The notes beneath the pieces are model-generated. The model was not told where the DNA came from and did not search any database. It worked only from the letters and a program-made list of their open reading frames with translations. A stretch of 64,000 nt of DNA from the NCBI GenBank assembly GCA_042691655.1, contig CP170506.1, positions 3,906,001 to 3,970,000 on the forward strand, in the 5' to 3' direction. The translations under genes were made by a program, and so were the position numbers. The DNA comes from UBA695 sp042691655 (GTDB lineage Bacteria; Verrucomicrobiota; Verrucomicrobiia; Chthoniobacterales; Chthoniobacteraceae). Shown here in pieces: positions 26,329-35,318 of this stretch (its first letter is position 1; every line of letters begins with the position of its first letter).

Positions 26329-28641
26329 CTATTTCCCCTCCCGCCGGTACAATACCAGTGTCGAGCGGGGTGCCACTTTGCAAATTGCACCGGGGTCCAA
26401 TATCCGCGCCGAACGCAAATCCGTATAGGCACCGTCCCCCGGGATATTGGCTTCAAACTCCCGGTCTGGTGTCGTGTTCATGGCAATAAAATATGGACCG
26501 TAGCTCAGTTGATAGAAATCCCCCTTGCCCGCGAAAACATTCTCCTGCCCGGGCTTGAAGCTGACTCCTTCCGGGATTTTCGCAATCGGTAGCTCTTCGC
26601 CCGCGTGAGCCGATTTCCAGTTGCCCGGATAACGTAGGCCACCGTTGCCGAACCCCATATTGGTCCAGTCGGGACGCGTATAAACAAACCCGCTCGGCTC
26701 GAATCGCACATCCTCACCCACAACGGCAATCCGGTCATATTTCGGGGTAATATCGTGAACCCGCGCAAGGAAATTGACCGCGTACCGGGCACGCCAGTAG
26801 AGCGAGGCATATAAAATCTCATCCCCTCGCTTGATTGCCACACATCCGTCCTCCTCGTCGGAAAAGACGAAATCGGGCTGTCCATTGCTCATGGGAAGCC
26901 GGACCGCACTGCTGGGGAGCGCTTTCACGGTCTCGTAATTTTCAGGGGTCGCCAACAGACCCGCCAGAACCCGGAAATTATTAAGAGGCCGTTCTGCCAC
27001 AGAAACAAAGAACTGGTTATCCTCCAACATTTGCTGGGCGTAGCCGGTCAAAGAAGGCGTCTGAAGCAGCGCCACGCCATCGAGTGGCCCGCCATCCCAC
27101 GTTGGCCGCTGGGCGTAGACGGCATCCCCCGGGTAATGTCCGTGGTCGCGCCAGCCGATCACCGCTTCAGCCTGCATCGTCCGGTTTCCATCGGCATCGA
27201 CTCCGGGATAACGGAACGGAGCCCGGGCGTTGACGATTTTTTCGAGCTGCGCCTTGATTTTCGCATCCCCCGGCTGCCCCGGCGCGGGCATCGTGGCCTC
27301 ATACATCGCACACATCCAGTCGGTCACCTCCCCATAATACCCCACGAAACCCAGCTCCCGCGTCAGCCCCTTCGATGTGACTTGGAAATATCCATCCCCA
27401 AGCGGCTTCAGCGGGATTCCATTCTTCTCCGGCCCCAGCCACGGCGCGATCCCCGCGCTTTCATATAAATAGTGGAGCGCTTTCTCCACCGGAAGCGCCT
27501 TCTCCGGCTCTAGCAATTCCACGGCACGGTTACAAAGATAGATGCCGTAGATGTCGTTGATCATCGTTTGATTGGTGTAGAAACGACGGTTTTCCCGGTG
27601 AATGTCGCGGCTGGCTTGGAACATGGCCGACCACCCCGCGCGCCGCGTCGTCCCGGGCTCTCCGAGGATCTCGACATCGAGCAACGGCTTCAGCGGTTCC
27701 CTCAAAAGCGTCACCGCGTGCCCGGCGGGGCCCAGCCCCAGCCAGTCGCCGTTGTAAATGGCCGGGCCGTTACGCGCGACATTGAAATCAGCGAGCCATC
27801 CCGTGTAAAGCGCATCGATTCCCTCGGCAATTTTCGCGGCCACCGCACGGTTGTGGAAAGCTGGCGTCCACGGCACATGCCACGCCCGGGCCAACACCCA
27901 TAACTGGTGCTGATTGAGCGGCTTGGAAGCCGAAAGCAAACCCGAGCAGGTATGGGAAAGCTTTTCTTTCAATAAGTCGATCGCCTCCGCTCCGGGGGTG
28001 GAACGAACCGGTGGATCTTTCGGAGCATCCCCCTGTTTCTCATCCGCTTGCGGTGCAAAACAGCCATCCGTATGGGTATAAACGCGGTAGATGCCACGCG
28101 TCGGCGCGGTTATCGGCTTTTGGTATTTGTCAAACGTCCCGCCATATCCCCAAATGGGCCCCAGGCTGCGGATCTCACATTGCAAACTCGTCTTGCCTTG
28201 CGTCAAGGCGCGAGGAAGCGGCGATGTACTATAGAAGAAACGCCCGGGCAGGGGTGGGCGGTCGCTGGCGGAGTCTAGAATCTCGATGTCGCCCAAGTGC
28301 AAGTAACCGATCTGCTTTCCCTCGCACTCCAGGATGAGGTGATTGCTGTCGCCCGTCTCCGATCCCCACAGCCGAATCGTAAAGTAATTCTGCTTTTGCG
28401 GGTCCACGGCGATGGTGAATTTGAGCGTTCCGCCCTCCCAAGGATGCTTACCTTGAGGAAGAAGCCTGCGGGCCGACTCCCCCAAAGCGCCGCCAATGAC
28501 CTCGCTAGATGATGCCTCGACCCCGTGATGCCATTCCGAGTCGGCATCGCCAAAGGTGATACAATCGAGGCCTGCCGGGCTACCGGCAATGACGAATACA
28601 CTCGCTTTCAAAAAGAAAACCAAAGTGGCAAGGCGCTTCAT
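26329..28641 (-). CDS. Secreted lyase-like protein of uncertain family
   Basis: The 770-residue protein has a signal peptide (1-19), an N-terminal beta-sandwich (about 20-150), a helix-rich central region (about 215-520) that looks like an alpha/alpha toroid, and a C-terminal beta-sandwich with YASLYWRARY and YFIAMNTTPDRE. This three-part layout and length fit polysaccharide lyases. A PL27-like L-rhamnose-glucuronate lyase is one option. I cannot confirm the family, because no catalytic signature is certain. It is convergent with the GH95 gene and divergent from the PATR/PEP-CTERM gene, with two operator-like sites between them. Confidence 0.6.
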   Translation of the reverse strand: MKRLATLVFFLKASVFVIAGSPAGLDCITFGDADSEWHHGVEASSSEVIGGALGESARRLLPQGKHPWEGGTLKFTIAVDPQKQNYFTIRLWGSETGDSNHLILECEGKQIGYLHLGDIEILDSASDRPPLPGRFFYSTSPLPRALTQGKTSLQCEIRSLGPIWGYGGTFDKYQKPITAPTRGIYRVYTHTDGCFAPQADEKQGDAPKDPPVRSTPGAEAIDLLKEKLSHTCSGLLSASKPLNQHQLWVLARAWHVPWTPAFHNRAVAAKIAEGIDALYTGWLADFNVARNGPAIYNGDWLGLGPAGHAVTLLREPLKPLLDVEILGEPGTTRRAGWSAMFQASRDIHRENRRFYTNQTMINDIYGIYLCNRAVELLEPEKALPVEKALHYLYESAGIAPWLGPEKNGIPLKPLGDGYFQVTSKGLTRELGFVGYYGEVTDWMCAMYEATMPAPGQPGDAKIKAQLEKIVNARAPFRYPGVDADGNRTMQAEAVIGWRDHGHYPGDAVYAQRPTWDGGPLDGVALLQTPSLTGYAQQMLEDNQFFVSVAERPLNNFRVLAGLLATPENYETVKALPSSAVRLPMSNGQPDFVFSDEEDGCVAIKRGDEILYASLYWRARYAVNFLARVHDITPKYDRIAVVGEDVRFEPSGFVYTRPDWTNMGFGNGGLRYPGNWKSAHAGEELPIAKIPEGVSFKPGQENVFAGKGDFYQLSYGPYFIAMNTTPDREFEANIPGDGAYTDLRSARILDPGAICKVAPRSTLVLYRREGK

Positions 28642-28753
28642 GGGGGGGGAGAATGCAAATTATGTATAAAGAGGCTGCGGGAAAACCTTATTCCAGTGCG
28701 AATCGGCTCAATCTGTATTATAGATCGCGGTATCGTTACGATCCCCCCCAGCA

Positions 28754-28767
28754 GTCACATTGGTGAA
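28754..28767 (-). promoter_or_regulatory. Putative regulon operator, GTCACATTGGTGAA
   Basis: It fits GTCAC-N4-GTGA(A) and lies 112 bases upstream of the lyase-like gene on the - strand. With the second site 18 bases further on, it forms a pair in the divergent promoter region. Confidence 0.5.
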
Positions 28768-28785
28768 CTATACCAACTTTGATTA

Positions 28786-28799
28786 GTTTCCAGTGTGAC
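28786..28799 (+). promoter_or_regulatory. Putative regulon operator, GTTTCCAGTGTGAC
   Basis: It is identical over 14 bases to the site at 19303 and lies 105 bases before the ATG of the PATR/PEP-CTERM gene. The preceding CTTTGATTAG is also found beside the site upstream of the symporter. Confidence 0.6.
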
Positions 28800-28904
28800 T
28801 TCCAAAATATTGGAACATTTCGTCCACCAAGCGCAAATTCCGTTCAGCTTCGTAGAAGAACTCTGCCGAAACGTAACCACAACCCCTTCATAGAACCTCC
28901 GGTT

Positions 28905-31900
28905 ATGAAAAAAACCCCAATACCCTCCCGGTCCACCTATTCCTTCCTCGGCGTTGCCAAGCCACTTGCGGCGTCGGCGGCGGTCCTTTTGTTGGCAACC
29001 CAACCTATTTACGCCGCGACGTCATGGAACACGGCAACAGTCAGCGGTTCGTGGGACGACCCCACAGCCTGGGTTTCCGGTGCGGTTCCCGCCTCCACCG
29101 ACACCTCCTATTTCGGCAACAGCGCCGCCACGACAATCACCATCGCCGCAGATTCAATCGGTGGAATTACTTTTGACAACAGCGCCGCCGTCAATCTCTT
29201 CTCCGGCACGTTAACCATCGGCGCCAGCGGCATTTCCAAGACCAACACAGCCGGCGTGGCCACCATCGCCTCCGCGGTGCTTCTTTCGGGCAACCAGACA
29301 TGGACCAATGCCGCGACAACCGGAACGGCTCTGATCGTGTCGGGGACCGTGGGAGCGGCTTCAGCGGCCACCGTGACCCTCACCGGAAGCGGCGCGGGCA
29401 CGACACTCATTAGCGGAGTGATTGGCAATGGCGGAGGCACGGTTTCCCTTGCCAACAGCGCGGGCACACTGATTTTGACCGGCTCGAATACTTATTCCGG
29501 TGGAACTGTGATTAGCTCCGGAACTGTAACGATTTCTGGTTCAGGAACGTCAACATATGGGGCGCTGGGCACCGGCACGGTAGCGATGAGCGGCGGCACT
29601 TTATACGCTGGCGGCACAGCCGTCATTTCCAATGCCTTAGTCACAACGGGAAGTTCGATTATCACGAGCAGCACCGCATCCAGCCCTTTGACTCTGAATG
29701 GAGGCTTTGCAGTCAACAGCGGCACAACTTATATCACGCTGGGATCTAACATTGTATTGAATGGAGCCCTGAGTGGAAACGGCGCCATCATTGCAAATAC
29801 CGCAAATACCGCCAGCGTGATGGCGCTGACTCTTAACGGAACCAACAGCGCCTACTCGGGAACGTTTACAGTCAACGCAAACGGTGCCTACAACCGCGTA
29901 AAGTTCGCTAATGCAAACGCCGGTTTTGCCAATGGTGTTCTGGTTAACAATAATACAACGACCGACGGCATCGGGCTTACGTTTGGTACGGGCACAATAT
30001 CGTTCGGTAATATTTTAGGCAGTGGTTACTTCCGCCAAGACACCACAGGAACAACCACATTACAGGTAGGCAGCCTTGGCCAGAGTGGAACGTTCTCCGG
30101 CTTGTTTGCTCAGGCAAACAGCGGCTCCATCCTGACCATCAACAAGGTTGGCACGGGAACGTGGGTTCTTACCGGAGCCAATACTTATACCGGTTCAACC
30201 ACCATCACTGGCGGCACGCTGCAAATCGGTGCGGGTGGATCCAGTGGTTCCATCACCAGCAGCACCGCGATCATTGACAACAGCGCCCTGGCTTTCAATC
30301 TGACCAATTCGGCCACCTACAGCGCCCCCATTTCCGGGACTGGTACATTGACCCAGGCGGGCACGGGCTTGCTAGTTCTTTCCGGCTCCAATACCTATTC
30401 TGGCGGCACGATCCTCACGGCAGGTACCGTGCGCCTTAGCAGCACGAATGCCATTGGCACCGGCACGGTCACCGGCAACGGCGGTATGCTCGACCTCAAT
30501 GGCTATGGGCTGAGCAATGCCGTGCTAGCTTCAACCACGATCTCGCTGCTCAACAGCGCAGCCACGACCGGCACGGTCAGTTCCATTATTTCCGGCGCGG
30601 GCGGCGTCACCGTCACCTCGGGCACGCTTCTCTTCACCGGCGCCAATACTTACACGGGCGTGACAACCGTTTCCGGCGGTTTGCTCCAACTCGGCAGTTC
30701 AACGGCGCTCGGCGGAACCGCGGGCGGTACGACGGTCAGTTCCGGCGGCACATTCGACATGAACAGCTACTCGACGAGTGATGTCATTACGATCTCCGGT
30801 TCCGGGGCAAACGGGAATGGTGCCTTGATCAACAGCGGACTGACAACGGGGACCGTCTCAATTCTCCAAACCAGTGGAACGGCTACCGTAGGGGCCGGCA
30901 ATATTGCAACCATTCTCAGCGGAACGATCGTCAAGGTGGGGGCCGGCACGTTAACCCTGCTTGCCACGGGTACCAGCGCCGACACCACGGCACAGGCGAC
31001 AATTAATTCGGGCACGCTGGTTTTGGCGGGCACGGGCTCTGCGGGTAGCGCGATTCTCAGCGCATTGACCATCAACGGCGGCGTGGTGACCATGGACTCT
31101 ACCCACACAGTCAACTCCAGTTGGTCTTACACCGGGCAAATTCAGGGAAAACTGATAATGAACGGCGGCACCCTGGACCTCAACGGTACCCCAAGCGCGA
31201 ACAACCGCGTCATGTTGCTCAGTGGCTTGGGCGGCGTCATTACCAACAGCAGCACGACGACCGCATATTTTGAAATCGCCTCGCGTAATGCTTTTAGCGG
31301 CACATGGGGAGGAACTATTCAGGATGGAGCCGGAGCCGTGGGTTTGAATATCACCAACACCGGTTATAAAGGTTCTGGAAACGTCTATACAATGACGGGC
31401 ACCATGACCTACAGCGGAGCCACTTCGATCACCGACAACACTTGGCAAGCTGGATCAACAACCGCCCTTTCGGCGAACTCGGCTTATACTCTGGCAGGCT
31501 CCGGTAAGATTGACCTCAACGGGTACAACAACTCTATCGGCTCGTTGGCCAGCTCCAGCACAAGCAGCACCGTTCTTACCGGTTCGACTACCGGTGCCAC
31601 GCTCACGCTCGGTGGAAACAATACCTCGACATCGTTCGCGGGCACCATTTCCGGCCTGGGCGGCATCACCAAGATCGGCACGGGCACCTTTACTCTCACC
31701 GGCTCCAACGGCTATACCGGAGCAACAACGGTAAACCGGGGGGAGCTTGACGTGAACGGTGCGCTAGCCGCAGCCAGCACCGTATCGGTCAACAGCGCCA
31801 TCCTCGGGGGCTCCGGCACCATTAACGGTGCCGTAAACATGGCGGCCGGTACCATCAAAGGCAATAATCTGAGCGTCGATGGAACCATCACATCCACGGG

Positions 31901-32789
31901 AGCCAGCACCCTCACGGGCATCATCAATGCCAATGGCGGGGTCAACGTCTCGTCGGATACCCTCTCCGTCACCGGTACCGCCAATGGCAACGTTACTGTC
32001 GGTTCGGGGGCCACCCTGGCCGGTTCGGGCAACGTCAACGGCTCGGTGAGCGTCAACAACGGCACCGTCAACGGTTCGGGTTTGGCGATCTCCTCCAGCG
32101 CCACCTTTGACGGCAACAGTCACCTCACGGGCAACGTGAGCGCATCCAGCGGCTTCACCGCCAACACCGGGTCGCTAAACGTCACCGGAGCCAATACCAC
32201 CGGCGCGATTTCTGTAAACACTGGAGCCACGCTCGGAGGCGCGGGCACCGTGGGGGCCATCACCGTGAACGCGGGCGCCACCCTCGCTCCCGGATCGTCG
32301 AATAGCACCACGGCAGTGACGATGATCTCCACAAGCGACGTCAGCTTTGCCGATTCCACGGCCACCTTCGAGGTTCGCCTCGGGGTCTCCTCGGCCACCG
32401 ACAACGACGTCTTGAGCGCCGAGGGCGGCACGGTGGCTTTAAGCAACGGCAGCTTTGACGCGGGGGTCACGCTCAAGCTCGACCTGGGCAGCGCCTTCCT
32501 CGCTTCGGCAGACACGCTGATCGGCCACCGGTGGGAGATCATAACCAACACGGCCACAGATGGGTCCGCCCTCACGGGAACATTCCTCCAGGGTGACACC
32601 ATCGCTGTTAACGTGGGGGGAGTCACCTATAACTTCACCATCGGATACGGCTACAACGATGCGACCGCCAGCAGCGATGTCTACGTGGAGTTGGAATCGG
32701 TTCCCGAGCCAAGCACTTGGGCGATGCTCGTCGGCGGCATAGGGATGCTGGCCTTCGGCCGCCGCTTCCGCCGGAAACTGATCGACTAG
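28905..32789 (+). CDS. PATR-repeat surface protein with PEP-CTERM sorting signal
   Basis: The start is the ATG at 28905 (MKKTPIPSRST). Upstream in-frame codons cover the operator. The 1294-residue protein has a signal peptide ending near IYAA and a long Gly/Thr/Ser-rich beta-helix-like region. Autotransporter-associated beta-strand repeats recur there, such as LTGANTYTGSTTITGG, LSGSNTYSGGTILTAG and LTGSNGYTGATTVNRG. Near the C-terminus is a plain beta region, then PEP-CTERM: VPEPSTWAMLVGG, a hydrophobic helix and RRFRRK. PEP-CTERM proteins are sorted by exosortase. There is no beta-barrel transporter domain. It may display or bind glycan at the surface. A strong terminator follows. Confidence 0.85.
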   Translation: MKKTPIPSRSTYSFLGVAKPLAASAAVLLLATQPIYAATSWNTATVSGSWDDPTAWVSGAVPASTDTSYFGNSAATTITIAADSIGGITFDNSAAVNLFSGTLTIGASGISKTNTAGVATIASAVLLSGNQTWTNAATTGTALIVSGTVGAASAATVTLTGSGAGTTLISGVIGNGGGTVSLANSAGTLILTGSNTYSGGTVISSGTVTISGSGTSTYGALGTGTVAMSGGTLYAGGTAVISNALVTTGSSIITSSTASSPLTLNGGFAVNSGTTYITLGSNIVLNGALSGNGAIIANTANTASVMALTLNGTNSAYSGTFTVNANGAYNRVKFANANAGFANGVLVNNNTTTDGIGLTFGTGTISFGNILGSGYFRQDTTGTTTLQVGSLGQSGTFSGLFAQANSGSILTINKVGTGTWVLTGANTYTGSTTITGGTLQIGAGGSSGSITSSTAIIDNSALAFNLTNSATYSAPISGTGTLTQAGTGLLVLSGSNTYSGGTILTAGTVRLSSTNAIGTGTVTGNGGMLDLNGYGLSNAVLASTTISLLNSAATTGTVSSIISGAGGVTVTSGTLLFTGANTYTGVTTVSGGLLQLGSSTALGGTAGGTTVSSGGTFDMNSYSTSDVITISGSGANGNGALINSGLTTGTVSILQTSGTATVGAGNIATILSGTIVKVGAGTLTLLATGTSADTTAQATINSGTLVLAGTGSAGSAILSALTINGGVVTMDSTHTVNSSWSYTGQIQGKLIMNGGTLDLNGTPSANNRVMLLSGLGGVITNSSTTTAYFEIASRNAFSGTWGGTIQDGAGAVGLNITNTGYKGSGNVYTMTGTMTYSGATSITDNTWQAGSTTALSANSAYTLAGSGKIDLNGYNNSIGSLASSSTSSTVLTGSTTGATLTLGGNNTSTSFAGTISGLGGITKIGTGTFTLTGSNGYTGATTVNRGELDVNGALAAASTVSVNSAILGGSGTINGAVNMAAGTIKGNNLSVDGTITSTGASTLTGIINANGGVNVSSDTLSVTGTANGNVTVGSGATLAGSGNVNGSVSVNNGTVNGSGLAISSSATFDGNSHLTGNVSASSGFTANTGSLNVTGANTTGAISVNTGATLGGAGTVGAITVNAGATLAPGSSNSTTAVTMISTSDVSFADSTATFEVRLGVSSATDNDVLSAEGGTVALSNGSFDAGVTLKLDLGSAFLASADTLIGHRWEIITNTATDGSALTGTFLQGDTIAVNVGGVTYNFTIGYGYNDATASSDVYVELESVPEPSTWAMLVGGIGMLAFGRRFRRKLID

Positions 32790-32808
32790 TCATTGGCTTA
32801 CCTTGGAA

Positions 32809-32842
32809 GCCGGGCTCGCCAATAACGAGCCCGGCCTTTTTT
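32809..32842 (+). terminator. Rho-independent terminator
   Basis: GCCGGGCTCG pairs perfectly with CGAGCCCGGC around a seven-base loop and is followed by six T. It ends the PATR/PEP-CTERM transcript. Confidence 0.9.
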
Positions 32843-32970
32843 GGTTTCAACTCGAAAACCCACCCTCTTCCGCCTTTTGGGGGCATGGTAAAACAAACAC
32901 CCATCCGAACCTACTTTTCGCCAGTTGATTCCAACGTAAAACGGCCTCATCCTTTTCCAGACTCCCTCCG

Positions 32971-34551
32971 ATGCAAATCCACAATCCCGTCATTAAAGGC
33001 TTCAACCCCGACCCTTCCATCCTTCGCGTCGGGAACGATTATTATATCGCCACGAGCACGTTCGAATGGTTCCCGTGCATCCAGATTCACCATTCCCGCG
33101 ACCTCGTCCATTGGCATCTCATCGCCCATGCCTTGACCTCTCACCAGCAGGCCGACCTGCTTGGCGTCGGCGACTCCAATGGCGTCTGGGCTCCCTCGCT
33201 CAGCTGGCACGATGGCCTCTTTTACCTCGCCTATTCCATCGTGCGCACCTCGGGAATGGGCCGTCCGTTCAAAGACGTGCATAATTACTTCGTCACCGCC
33301 CCCAGTATCCACGGTCCCTGGTCGGCGCCCACCTTCCTAAACTCCAGCGGCTTCGACCCCTCCCTCTTCCACGACGACGACGGGCGCAAGTGGGTCGTCA
33401 ACGTCCAGTGGGATTACCGCAAAAACCATCCCCGTTTCGGCGGCATTGTACTCCAGGAATACGACCCGGCCGCCGGGCGCATGACGGGGCCGATCACCAC
33501 GATTCTTCAAAAAAATATACTTATCGAGGGCCCCAATCTCTACAAACGCGCTGGCAAGTATTACTTGATGCTCGCGGAGGGGGGCACAGGTTGGAACCAT
33601 GGCATTTCCATGGCACGCGCCTCGAAGATCGACGGGCCCTATGAAATCGATCCCCAACCCGCTGTGCTGACTTCACGCAATGATCCTTCATTTGAACTTC
33701 AAAAGGTGGGCCACGGCGAACTAGTGGAAACGCCCCAGGGAGAATGGTATCTGGCCCACCTATGCAGCCGCCCCGTTGGCGAAAAACGCCGGTGTATCCT
33801 GGGCCGCGAAACCGCGCTCCAGAAAGTTCGCTGGACCCCGGAAGGCTGGCTGGAACTGGTCTCGGGAACCGCGAACCCCGAACCCGTCATCGCATCCCCC
33901 TGTGGAGTCGAAGAAACTCCCTGGCCCGCCGAGCCAGACCGCGACTCCTTCGACGCCCCCTCCCTAAGCCTCCACTGGGCCTCGCTGCGGATTCCCGCCG
34001 ATGCCCTCTGGGCAAACCTCACCGAACGACCCGGCTGGCTACGGTTGCGCGGGCGCGAGTCGCTGCACTCCCTTCACGAACAAAGCTTGCTCGTCAAACG
34101 GCTTGAGAGCGTCCATTGCACCGTCGAAACCTGTATGGAGTTCGCCCCTACTCGCTTCACCCAATCGGCGGGGCTCATTTTGTACTACGACACTAAGGGC
34201 CACTACTACCTTCGCGTGACCCACGACGAAGCTTGCGGGAAGAGGCTCGGGATCGTGCTTACGGACGACGGATCTTATGACGAACTAGTCGAAAGCCAGA
34301 TCTCCGTGGAAACTTGGCCCCGCTGTTATCTGCGCGCGGAACTCGACGGTACACGGCTCCAATTCGCTGCCTCGCCCGACGGCGCTGCATGGCAAAACAT
34401 CGGGCCCGAGCTGGACGCAAGCAAACTCTCTGATGATTACGGAACCGGCTATCTGCGCTTCACTGGCACGATGGCGGGCCTTTGCGCGCAGGATCTCGGC
34501 GGCACCCGCGCTCCAGCCGATTTCGATTATTTCGAAATCCGCAACCGGTAG
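32971..34551 (+). CDS. GH43 family beta-xylosidase/alpha-L-arabinofuranosidase-like enzyme
   Basis: The 526-residue protein has no signal peptide, so it probably acts on imported oligosaccharides in the cytoplasm. The five-bladed propeller holds the base Asp in NPDPSIL (about residue 14), the pKa-modulating Asp in GFDPSLF, and the acid Glu in IEGPNLYK. The C-terminal third is a beta-sandwich, as in two-domain GH43 beta-xylosidases. No operator-like site was found in front of it. It converges on the Verru_Chthon accessory gene with a 14-base gap. Confidence 0.85.
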   Translation: MQIHNPVIKGFNPDPSILRVGNDYYIATSTFEWFPCIQIHHSRDLVHWHLIAHALTSHQQADLLGVGDSNGVWAPSLSWHDGLFYLAYSIVRTSGMGRPFKDVHNYFVTAPSIHGPWSAPTFLNSSGFDPSLFHDDDGRKWVVNVQWDYRKNHPRFGGIVLQEYDPAAGRMTGPITTILQKNILIEGPNLYKRAGKYYLMLAEGGTGWNHGISMARASKIDGPYEIDPQPAVLTSRNDPSFELQKVGHGELVETPQGEWYLAHLCSRPVGEKRRCILGRETALQKVRWTPEGWLELVSGTANPEPVIASPCGVEETPWPAEPDRDSFDAPSLSLHWASLRIPADALWANLTERPGWLRLRGRESLHSLHEQSLLVKRLESVHCTVETCMEFAPTRFTQSAGLILYYDTKGHYYLRVTHDEACGKRLGIVLTDDGSYDELVESQISVETWPRCYLRAELDGTRLQFAASPDGAAWQNIGPELDASKLSDDYGTGYLRFTGTMAGLCAQDLGGTRAPADFDYFEIRNR

Positions 34552-34565
34552 TTCATCACCCGCAA

Positions 34566-35318
34566 TTAGTAAGGAGGCAGAGCCGCTTGTCCTATTTGAC
34601 GGGCGGCCTCCTTTTGCTGGGCCAAAAGCTTGGATACGATGTCGGGAATCGTCAGCATCCCCTGCGGAGCCGGTTTCCAAACGTAGATCGTCGCCTTCTC
34701 GTTCTCGATGAGCGCGATGGGCAGCCGCGTTTCAGCGGCAATGTACGCCCACGAGGAAACTTCCGTGGGGGGCTGTCCGGGCTCGGATATGGTGCGCCTG
34801 GCTTGAAAAACCAAGCACTTAACGCCCTTGTAATCCCTCGCACCGATGTAGTTTTTGGCGTTGATCCAGTCGAATCCAGAAAAGTCGGACTTGGAAACGT
34901 CCGTGTAGTTAGCATTCACCGCATCGGGGTTTATCGCCTGGGCCAGTTCGCCACAATCCTTGCCGCCTGGCAGCACCATAATCTGGCTCTTGCCCAAAAA
35001 CCAAACAGTCCAAAGCAGCCTATCCTCGTTCATGTGTTCCATGCGGATCAGGTTGGCGGTCTTTGTGAAAAGGCGCTTGTCGGAAGTTTCCCTCCCCGGT
35101 TGGGCATTTTTGTCGGCTCCTTTGGCACTGTGGAAATAGAATGTCGTCGTCAAGAGCCACTGCGAAAACTCCGGCGCCCGCTTATGAATCAGCGGCCCCG
35201 CGGGGAGCGGCTCCAGCGTCCCCGAAGGGGTGGGTGACGCGTCTTCTTGAGCCACCGCGAGCGCGCTGGACAGAACCCCAAGAGCCACGACGCTAAAAAG
35301 GCTGCGTAAGTATTTCAT
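34566..35318 (-). CDS. Secreted protein downstream of the Verru_Chthon cassette
   Basis: The 250-residue protein has a signal peptide (1-23, ending ALAVA). The mature part is mixed alpha/beta and has no motif I recognise. Its ATG overlaps the stop of the cassette A gene, so it is the last gene of that operon. A role in the same envelope system is likely from context only. Confidence 0.6.
   Translation of the reverse strand: MKYLRSLFSVVALGVLSSALAVAQEDASPTPSGTLEPLPAGPLIHKRAPEFSQWLLTTTFYFHSAKGADKNAQPGRETSDKRLFTKTANLIRMEHMNEDRLLWTVWFLGKSQIMVLPGGKDCGELAQAINPDAVNANYTDVSKSDFSGFDWINAKNYIGARDYKGVKCLVFQARRTISEPGQPPTEVSSWAYIAAETRLPIALIENEKATIYVWKPAPQGMLTIPDIVSKLLAQQKEAARQIGQAALPPY

Noticed and set aside
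28771..28790. TACCAA near 28771 as a third MITE end
   Set aside because: No inverted partner or MITE core is present nearby. The sequence belongs to the operator region.
29108..32626. Several - strand Pro/Val-rich frames
   Set aside because: They are shadows of the Gly/Thr repeat codons in the PATR protein.
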